A program made the translations under genes and the position numbers. A stretch of DNA of 12,173 nucleotides. It comes from DATGHS01 sp035307785. GTDB taxonomy: Bacteria; Planctomycetota; Planctomycetia; Gemmatales; Gemmataceae. Of this stretch, positions 1 through 6,272 are shown piece by piece (position 1 is the stretch's first letter; every line of letters begins with the position of its first letter). The DNA is taken from contig DATGHS010000284.1 in NCBI GenBank assembly GCA_035307785.1, forward strand, positions 1-12,173, written 5' to 3'. The notes under the pieces were generated by a model. It saw nothing but the letters and a program-made list of their open reading frames with translations, was not told the origin of the DNA and did no database searches.

Positions 1-1971
1 CCTGGCGAACCGCCGCACGGCCAGGTGGAATTCCCCATCGACCCCACGGCCACCGAAGGCAAAGACAAGTTGCCGCTCGAGATGTTCAAGCCCACCGGCG
101 CCGCCGCGAAGAAAGACGAAAAAGAGCCGGCCAAGAAAGACGAGCAGGAATCGACCAGCAACAAGCCGGAGTTGCTCGAAGGGGAATGGAAGTTCATCGT
201 CCGGGTGCCAAAGGACGACGGCGAAGCGTTCGTGGGCAAGGAACACGTGAGCGACGCCGTGTCGGTACAGGTCATCAAGAAGCCGTTGCGCGTGCTGCTC
301 TTCGCCAGCGGCCCCACGCACGATTACCAATTCCTGCGCACGCTGCTGGTGCGCGAGAAGGACGCCAAGCGCGCGGAATTGAGTATCTATTTGCAGAATG
401 AAGGCAAGTCGGGCGGCCCCGGCGACACGCCGCGCGACGTGCAAGACGTGGAAATCGAACGCCGGCTCACGCGCTTTCCCACCACGTTGAATGTCGGCGC
501 CAATCAATCCACCGGCAAAGACAAGTACTACAACCTCGATCAGTACGACGTGATCATCGCCATCGACCCGGACTGGTCGGAACTCACCGAAGCCCAACTG
601 AATTTGATCAAGAATTGGGTGGAGCACCAGGCCGGTGGGCTCATCATCGTCGGCGGGCCGATCCACACCTTCCAACTGGCCCGGGCGGAAGACAACAGCA
701 AATTCAAGGCGCTGATGGAACTGTTCCCGGTAATCCCCGGTGACAGCGTGTTGCCGGTCAACCCGCAATTCGGTCGTCGCCGCAGCACCAAGAAGCCGTG
801 GTTCCTGAACTTCCCCGGCGCCAATAAAGACATGGAGTTCCTGAAGCTCGACGAAGGCAAGGCCAATCCGCTGGCCGGCTGGGATGAATTCTTCTTCCGC
901 AAGGAGCAGCGCACAGCCACCGATGTCGAAGCTCGCCGCGGTTTCTTTAGTTTCTACCCGGTGCAAAGCGTGAAGAAAGGCGCCGTGGTGGTGGCCACGT
1001 TTGCCGACCCGGAAGCCCGCATGCCCGATGGCTCGGAGCATCCGTTCCTGGTGACGATGGAATACCCGAAAGGCCGCATCATCTTCCTCGGCTCCGGCGA
1101 AATGTACCGCCTGCGCGGCTTTAAGGAAGTGTATTACGAGCGCTTCTGGATCAAGCTGGCCCGCTATGCCAGTGCCGGCACGCGCGTGCGACAGAATAAG
1201 CGCGGCGTGCTGGTGATGGGCCGGCAATTCACTGCCGGCGGCTTCGTGCGGCTCGAAGCGCAGCTCTTCGGCCCGGACTCGAACCCGCTGCCGGAAAACG
1301 TTGATGTGAAAGCTTTCATCTCGCCTTTGAACAACGACGATCCGAAAGCCCGGAAGGAAATCAAACTCGCTCCCAAACGCGCGTCGGTCAGCTGGGGCGG
1401 CTGGTTTCAGGGTCGCTACCTGGTGGAGACGGCCGGCGAATACAAGGTCGAAGTGCCGATCCCCTCGGCCGACGAGTCGCTCCGTGGCAAATTCCTGGTG
1501 AAAGAATCGAATCCCGAACTCGACATGGTCCGGCCCGACTTCGCCGCCCTTTACCAGATGGCCGGCGAGATCGACGAAGTCTTGCCGCGCATGGATAAGG
1601 GCAAAGCGGAAGAGCTGCGCAAGCTGCTTCAAGGCCACCGCATCCGCACCGAGAAGCCGGCCGAAAAGAAGGACGAGAAGAGCGACGAGCAGCCGATTGC
1701 CGCCGAGCATACCAGCGACGCGCCCCGGCTCTTCTTCGACCTGAAGTCGGCGGAGACGATTCCCGATTGCATGATCACCGAAACGCGCATTCAGCGCAAC
1801 CGGGGAAAGACCGATGACCTGTGGGACAAGGGTTTTTACCTGCGCAATATCCGCGGCTATGTCATTCACGATCGCAAGGGACTGCCCATTGAGATTTCGT
1901 GGATGCTGCTGGCGATGGTGGGGCTGTTCTCGATGGAATGGCTGTCGCGGAAGTTGTTGCGATTGGCGTAG
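1..1971 (+). CDS. Membrane protein with glutamine-amidotransferase-like domain (3' part, start outside window)
   Basis: The frame is open from base 1 (Pro-Gly-Glu-Pro-Pro-His-Gly before the first GTG at 25) and no ribosome binding site precedes that GTG, so the gene probably starts upstream of the window; 656 codons are visible. A Lys/Glu/Asp-rich linker (about residues 36-56) is followed by an alpha/beta region: a strand LRVLLFASGPTHDYQFLRTLL near residue 96 and YDVIIAID...GGLIIVGGP near 182-220. This layout is typical of the class I glutamine-amidotransferase-like fold found at the end of planctomycete VWA/BatA-type proteins. I see no convincing catalytic Cys-His-Glu set, so enzymatic activity is doubtful. 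A second charged linker lies near residues 557-575. One hydrophobic helix (about 630-650, ISWMLLAMVGLFSMEWL) ends the protein, followed by basic residues, so most of the chain is probably extracytoplasmic and anchored at its C-terminus. The family assignment is inferred from resemblance. Confidence 0.85.
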   Translation, partial: PGEPPHGQVEFPIDPTATEGKDKLPLEMFKPTGAAAKKDEKEPAKKDEQESTSNKPELLEGEWKFIVRVPKDDGEAFVGKEHVSDAVSVQVIKKPLRVLLFASGPTHDYQFLRTLLVREKDAKRAELSIYLQNEGKSGGPGDTPRDVQDVEIERRLTRFPTTLNVGANQSTGKDKYYNLDQYDVIIAIDPDWSELTEAQLNLIKNWVEHQAGGLIIVGGPIHTFQLARAEDNSKFKALMELFPVIPGDSVLPVNPQFGRRRSTKKPWFLNFPGANKDMEFLKLDEGKANPLAGWDEFFFRKEQRTATDVEARRGFFSFYPVQSVKKGAVVVATFADPEARMPDGSEHPFLVTMEYPKGRIIFLGSGEMYRLRGFKEVYYERFWIKLARYASAGTRVRQNKRGVLVMGRQFTAGGFVRLEAQLFGPDSNPLPENVDVKAFISPLNNDDPKARKEIKLAPKRASVSWGGWFQGRYLVETAGEYKVEVPIPSADESLRGKFLVKESNPELDMVRPDFAALYQMAGEIDEVLPRMDKGKAEELRKLLQGHRIRTEKPAEKKDEKSDEQPIAAEHTSDAPRLFFDLKSAETIPDCMITETRIQRNRGKTDDLWDKGFYLRNIRGYVIHDRKGLPIEISWMLLAMVGLFSMEWLSRKLLRLA

Positions 1972-1975
1972 GCGC

Positions 1976-2352
1976 CGTTCGTAGTTCCGTTTTCAGGCGG
2001 AACTACAGCCGGGATTCCGGCTGGTGATGTTTGGCGAATTGCTTGGAGTTATGGTTGGAGAAACGGCGACCGAACCCCGAAGGGGTTCTATAACACTGCC
2101 CAGGGTTGCCGCGTAAGCGGCTACCCTGGGAACCAAAGTGACCCCATAGCAGCAACCCTGAAAGGGTTGAAGAAAAAGGCGTGAGCGGGCTTTGCTACAA
2201 CCCTTTCAGGGTTGACAGAGTGCGACGAACCGAACCCAGGGTAGCCGCGAAGCGCGGCAACCCTGGGCTATGTTGTGTAACGCCTTCGGCGTAATAAGTG
2301 TCGGCAATCGTTAAAGTATTCTGTCCGCGATCAATAGGCGGAACTACGAACG
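1976..2352. repeat. Mirrored nested palindromic repeat element
   Basis: This gene-free stretch is a set of hairpins arranged symmetrically about a centre near 2184. The outer arms are CGTTCGTAGTTCCG (1976-1989) and its exact reverse complement (2339-2352). Next come GAACCCC-GAA-GGGGTTC (2072-2088), mirrored by ACGCC-TTC-GGCGT (2280-2292). Then come two CCCAGGGT/ACCCTGGG palindromes (2099-2130 and 2235-2267), which are near reverse complements of each other. The innermost pair is CAACCCTGAAAGGGTTG (2153-2169) and its exact reverse complement (2198-2214). Several hairpins share a GAA or TTC triloop. It resembles the REP-like interspersed palindromes common in planctomycete intergenic DNA. No transposase or ORF is inside. 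It ends 17 bp before the start codon of the next gene. Confidence 0.8.
1981..2022 (+). terminator. Tandem hairpins after the first gene
   Basis: Two adjacent stem-loops start 10 bases after the TAG stop. The first pairs GTAGTTCCG (1981-1989) with CGGAACTAC (1998-2006), extended by two possible G-U pairs to a TTCA loop. The second is AGCCGG-GATT-CCGGCT (2007-2022). There is no clear T-run downstream, so this may be only part of the repeat element. The folded RNA could still stop transcription or protect the 3' end of the message. Confidence 0.35.
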
Positions 2353-2369
2353 AATTGGATTCTGAGCAA

Positions 2370-5300
2370 ATGGCAACCGTCACCCAACAAGGCATTTCGC
2401 GCCAGACCCGGGCGAAGATCTATTCGCCGCTGCACAAATTGCGCGGGCGCATTCGCACCTACATCCTTCTGGAAGCGGCGGCCACGTTTATTATCTTTCT
2501 GGCGATTTGCTTCTGGCTCGGCCTGGCTCTCGATTTCGGCGCGTTCAAGCTCTTCGGGCTCGATTGGGTGCAGCTATTCCCCACGCTCTGGTTTCGCTTC
2601 CTGGTGCTGGTAGTCTTCGTTGTGCTGCTCGTGCTGGTACCGGCCGTTTCGCTCATGCGCCTGCTGCGCCGCTTCCGGCCCGAAGCGCTGGCGCTGGTGC
2701 TGGAAAAGCGCTTTCCCAAGCTGCTGGGCGACCGGCTCATCACGGCCGTCGAGCTTTCGCGCGACCTGCAGGAAGCGCACGCCCTCGGTTACTCGCGCGA
2801 CATGATCCTGGAAACCGTGCGGCAGGTGAGCGAGCGCGTCGATCAGGTGCCCGTGGGCCGGGTGTTCAACTGGGGCCGGCTGCGCAACCGCTGGCTCCTG
2901 GCCGGCGGCCTGAGCCTGGGGATCTTCCTGCTGGTGCTGGTTGCGTATTGTATTCGCTACAACCGCACCGGCGGCGTGGTCGATTTCGGCTACCGCTTTT
3001 CCGACGTCGTTACCATCTGGGGCCAGCGCAATTTCCTGCTGCAAAACACGCTCTGGCCGCGGCGCTCGTTTCTGGAACTCGTGGACTTCCCCGAATCGGG
3101 CGAAATGCGCATCCAGCAAGGCGGCGCGGCCCGAGTGCGCGTCGTGGCCCGTGAGTGGGTGGTGGCCGATAAGAACGTCGCCGGCGGTTGGCGAGCGATG
3201 ACGTGGGCGGATGTCGAGAAACACCCCGACTGGGCCGGAGTCATTCCAAAGCGTTTCAAACCGCCTGGTATTACTCGCTGGCCGGCGCCTTTAAACTCAG
3301 AATTTTACCTCTGGCTTTCCACAAATAAGTCCCCGTTCCGCGACAGGCTTCACGCTGCTTTGAAAGATAAGCTCCGAAAGATGGGGAAGGCTGATTCCGA
3401 AGCGAATCTCAGGAATGACGCAGCTCTGAGACACCAATTGATTGCGGAGCTGGCGGCGGCTGGCGATTTAAAAGAGATGGAGCAAACAATTAGCCAAGCA
3501 CCATCTCAACTCGATCCATATTGGACCGTAGACCGAATGCAATGGGCCCTTGATCAGCCCGAGTGCCAAGACGGTCTGATTGGCATCAGCAGCCAGGATT
3601 ACGAATCGATGCGAGGCAGTTTAGACCGTCTCGCCGAAACCGCCGGCCAGGCCCGCATGTCGCGCACCATGCGGCGGCTCACAATCCCCGCCAGCGTCAC
3701 CATGACCTACTGGGGCGAAAAGACCAATAGCGACATGCCGCTCACCAAGCAGCAGGAACTCAACGAATTCTCCTGCGTGCTCAACGACCTCAAAGAATCG
3801 GTGCGCTTCTACGTGCGCGGCGAGGATTTTTACACCTATCCGTCGCGGAAGATCACGCTGGTGCCGCCGCCCATGCTCATTCGCCTGGAGCGCGATGAAT
3901 ATGTGCCGGCCTACCTGTATCACCGCGCCCCCGCCGATGGCAAGCTCGACGACCTCAAGGGCCAGAAGCAGGTGAAGCTGAATCAGCCCGTCTCGCTCAC
4001 CGGCAGCACCTCGCGGTTGGAGTTCCCCAGCGGCACCGACATCGTGTTGCGCGGCGAGACCGATAAGGAACTTACCGGCATCCTCATCCGCTACCGCACT
4101 GCCGCCAAGCCCGGGGTGAAGGAAATTACCTATGGCGAAGTGGAAGCGCTGCCGGTCGCGGCCGACCACAAGAGCTTCGAGAAGCGCTTCGAGCACATTA
4201 CCCGGCCCGTCGAGTTCGATTTCGAATTCACTGACACCGACAACGTGAAGTCGCAACGGCACATTATCATTCAGCCGGTGGAAGACCGTACGCCGGAAGT
4301 GAACGTGGCCGTGGAAGTCATCCGCAAGACGCCCAACGGCTATATGTGCACCGACAGCGCCATGATCCCCTTCAGCGGCAGCGTGCGTGACGATTACGGC
4401 CTCACCAAGGTCGAATACGTCATCAACTATTCGAAGGTGGAGACACAAGCGGCGACGAATCTGCGGGCCATGATCGCCGCCGGCGTGCTGGGAACCGCTA
4501 GCCCGTCGCCCTTGCCGTTCGAGATCTTCACCGCCCCGGCGCTGGCCGATCTGCTGGGCCGGCTCAGTGAAAGCCGGGAATCCGCCGTGCCCATGCCGCC
4601 GATCATGCTGAGCTATTTCGACGAGGTCACGCGCGACAAGAATCGCGAGTTCCGTTATGGCAAGGCGCAGCTTGTCGAGCGGCTCACGCAGCCGCCGCCG
4701 GCCAACGCGCAGATTCGCCAATTCGACGTGAAGCCCGACCTCGATTTCCTCGACCTGCTCAAGGCCGTGCCCGATTTCCAGAAGGGCAAGAGCGAAACCA
4801 TCCGGTCGCGCTACCGCATGCGCGTAAGCATTTCCGCCACCGACAACAACATCGAAACCGGCCCGCGCATCGGCCAGAGCCGCGAGACCTTCACCTTCCT
4901 GGTGGTGCCGTATGAAGAACTGCTTGGCGAACTGAACAAGGAAGAGGAAGCGCTGTCGAACAAGATGAACGACCTGTACTTCAAGATGCAGGAAGTGCGC
5001 GACGGCATCGATAAAGTGATCGAGCGCATGCCGAAAGACGCCGGCAGCGACGAGTTCCGGGCCTCGGCCTCGCGCATGCAGGAACTCGAAGAAGGCGTGG
5101 CCAAGGGCCGCGACATCGCGCAGGAACTGCTCAACGATTACAACCGCCTGCTCAAGGAAGTGCAGATGAACCGGGTGCCGGAAAGCTTTATCCGTGACAA
5201 GGAAACCGTCTGCAACATGCTCGACGAGGCCATCCGCAATCATTTCCAGAATGCCGAGGAAGCCCACAAAAAGCTGCGCCAGGTCTTCGAGGAACGCCGG

Positions 5301-5816
5301 CCGCCCGAACCGCCGCTGGTGGAGAACAGCAAGCAACGGCAACTGGAACTGGTGCTGCAACTCAAGCAGATTCTCGACAAGGTGGGCGGGCTGTTGAATG
5401 CCACGAAGCTGGCCGAACGGCTCACGAACTTGATCAAGCAGCAGCTGATTGTGCAAGGATGGCTGGAATCGCTCAAAATCATCTACGAGGACGACCTATT
5501 CACCGGCCTGGGGGATTTGCAACTCAAATGCGATCCCATTGAAGTGAGCAAAGGCGAACGCGTGGTCGTAAAGATGGACGTGATCCGCGATGCGAACATT
5601 GAAGGCGAATTGTCCTTCCGGTTTACGCCGCCGGCCGGCAGCAGCCTCGAGGTTCCAAAGGTTGTCTATATCGAGCGCAAGGCGGACAAGGCTCAATTTG
5701 AATTAACGGCCGGCAGCAAGCCCGGCGAATTCACGATTCCGGTCGAAGTATTTACCGGCCTCGGCAAGCCATTCAAATTGAAGGAGCCGTTCCAGCTCAA
5801 GGTGCGGGTGAAGTGA
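2370..5816 (+). CDS. Large membrane-anchored coiled-coil protein, DUF4175-like
   Basis: The product is about 1148 residues from ATG 2370. The frame is open back to a GTG at 2298, but that lies inside the palindromic repeat and adds residues unlike a protein N-terminus, so ATG 2370 is preferred although its Shine-Dalgarno signal is weak. Three hydrophobic helices occur near residues 30-55, 72-95 and 174-197, with a basic, Leu/Arg-rich loop between the second and third (RRFRPEALALVLEKRFPKLLGDR). The layout resembles DUF4175-type proteins. After the third helix comes a long region (about 200-845), probably extracytoplasmic and partly beta-rich, then a coiled coil (about 849-1035: Glu/Lys/Leu/Gln-rich, with a Pro-rich break RRPPEPPL), then a beta-rich tail (about 1040-1148). 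Residues about 294-405 are encoded by DNA of clearly lower GC than the rest. Its biochemical role is unknown; a scaffold or transport role in the envelope is only a guess. The tail and the flanking secreted genes suggest outside-facing partners. Confidence 0.9.
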   Translation: MATVTQQGISRQTRAKIYSPLHKLRGRIRTYILLEAAATFIIFLAICFWLGLALDFGAFKLFGLDWVQLFPTLWFRFLVLVVFVVLLVLVPAVSLMRLLRRFRPEALALVLEKRFPKLLGDRLITAVELSRDLQEAHALGYSRDMILETVRQVSERVDQVPVGRVFNWGRLRNRWLLAGGLSLGIFLLVLVAYCIRYNRTGGVVDFGYRFSDVVTIWGQRNFLLQNTLWPRRSFLELVDFPESGEMRIQQGGAARVRVVAREWVVADKNVAGGWRAMTWADVEKHPDWAGVIPKRFKPPGITRWPAPLNSEFYLWLSTNKSPFRDRLHAALKDKLRKMGKADSEANLRNDAALRHQLIAELAAAGDLKEMEQTISQAPSQLDPYWTVDRMQWALDQPECQDGLIGISSQDYESMRGSLDRLAETAGQARMSRTMRRLTIPASVTMTYWGEKTNSDMPLTKQQELNEFSCVLNDLKESVRFYVRGEDFYTYPSRKITLVPPPMLIRLERDEYVPAYLYHRAPADGKLDDLKGQKQVKLNQPVSLTGSTSRLEFPSGTDIVLRGETDKELTGILIRYRTAAKPGVKEITYGEVEALPVAADHKSFEKRFEHITRPVEFDFEFTDTDNVKSQRHIIIQPVEDRTPEVNVAVEVIRKTPNGYMCTDSAMIPFSGSVRDDYGLTKVEYVINYSKVETQAATNLRAMIAAGVLGTASPSPLPFEIFTAPALADLLGRLSESRESAVPMPPIMLSYFDEVTRDKNREFRYGKAQLVERLTQPPPANAQIRQFDVKPDLDFLDLLKAVPDFQKGKSETIRSRYRMRVSISATDNNIETGPRIGQSRETFTFLVVPYEELLGELNKEEEALSNKMNDLYFKMQEVRDGIDKVIERMPKDAGSDEFRASASRMQELEEGVAKGRDIAQELLNDYNRLLKEVQMNRVPESFIRDKETVCNMLDEAIRNHFQNAEEAHKKLRQVFEERRPPEPPLVENSKQRQLELVLQLKQILDKVGGLLNATKLAERLTNLIKQQLIVQGWLESLKIIYEDDLFTGLGDLQLKCDPIEVSKGERVVVKMDVIRDANIEGELSFRFTPPAGSSLEVPKVVYIERKADKAQFELTAGSKPGEFTIPVEVFTGLGKPFKLKEPFQLKVRVK

Positions 5817-5825
5817 TGTTCGTTG

Positions 5826-5947
5826 GCCCACGGATGAACACAGATTTCATAACACGGATTTTCACAGATCAGAAAAAAAAGACTTTCTGCATTTTTGATC
5901 TTATCCGTGTTCATCCGTGTAACGAAGTCCGTGTCTATCCGTGGGCT
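5826..5947. repeat. CACGGATGAA-type inverted repeat, copy 1
   Basis: A 122-bp imperfect inverted repeat. The left arm begins GCCCACGGATGAACACAG (5826 on); the right arm (5897-5947) ends ATCCGTGTCTATCCGTGGGC. Each arm is itself made of short direct repeats of CACGGAT or CACAGAT separated by two to six bases. The centre holds an A-run followed by T-rich sequence (5872-5896). A second copy of the same length and layout is at 9825-9946. Similar sequences are widespread between genes in Planctomycetota and Verrucomicrobiota. No target-site duplication or ORF is evident. Confidence 0.8.
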
Positions 5948-6260
5948 GAGATGAACCCAGAGAGTATACGTATGTAGACTTAGTGACGGCGCGATTCCTT
6001 TAGAAATGCAAAACTCCCCCTGACAAGCGGCCCCGTCGATCTTTATGATGTTAGTGGAACCTGCCTTGGATCGTCAGGATAGTAGTGGCTGCGAATCGCC
6101 CCGCCCGCCTGCCTATCCGGATGCCTCTCCCGATTTGCACGCCATAGCCGCAGGGACGCATGCAGGCATTTGTTGGGGCAACAGGAACGGAACATTCGGT
6201 CGGCCAAGTGGTTATTAGGGTATACTTCCCCGGTTTTTCCTCTGCCCTTCGTCGGCATTT
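5948..6260. other. Gene-free upstream region with no clear content
   Basis: This is about 310 bases between the repeat and the ribosome binding site of the next gene. I see no credible ORF: the reverse-strand frames here are extensions of an antisense shadow and lack a start signal. There is a small hairpin TGTTG-GGG-CAACA (6171-6183) and a palindrome ATACGTAT (5966-5973). The T-rich stretch at 6232-6242 is not preceded by a stem, so it is not a terminator. The promoter of the downstream gene presumably lies here. Confidence 0.5.
6221..6226 (+). promoter_or_regulatory. Possible -10 box of the DAKQG-repeat gene
   Basis: TATACT matches the bacterial -10 consensus at five of six positions and lies 47 bases upstream of the ATG. 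No good TTGACA-like -35 is found at the usual 16-18 base spacing; the sequence there is GC-rich (around GGTCGG). The call rests on the -10 match alone and is weak. Confidence 0.25.
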
Positions 6261-6265
6261 GGAGG
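6261..6265 (+). promoter_or_regulatory. Strong ribosome binding site (GGAGG)
   Basis: GGAGG lies 7 bases before ATG 6273 and fixes the start of the secreted repeat protein. It is one of the two strongest Shine-Dalgarno signals in the window, unlike the weak one before the large membrane protein. Confidence 0.75.
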
Positions 6266-6272
6266 AGCGTTC

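Noticed and set aside
2298..2369. GTG 2298 as the start of the large membrane protein
   Set aside because: It lies inside the palindromic repeat, has no ribosome binding site, and the 24 extra residues are a translation of repeat DNA. ATG 2370 is more sensible.
3621..5456. Reverse-strand open frame of 611 codons
   Set aside because: His/Leu/Val/Ala-rich antisense shadow of the large membrane protein; no start signal and no domain pattern, while the forward frame continues through it with normal coding bias.
5693..5914. Short reverse-strand frame beginning Met-Asn-Thr-Asp, and a similar one at 9711-9926
   Set aside because: Both are translations of the dispersed CACGGATGAA-type repeats; such frames are often misannotated as small proteins.
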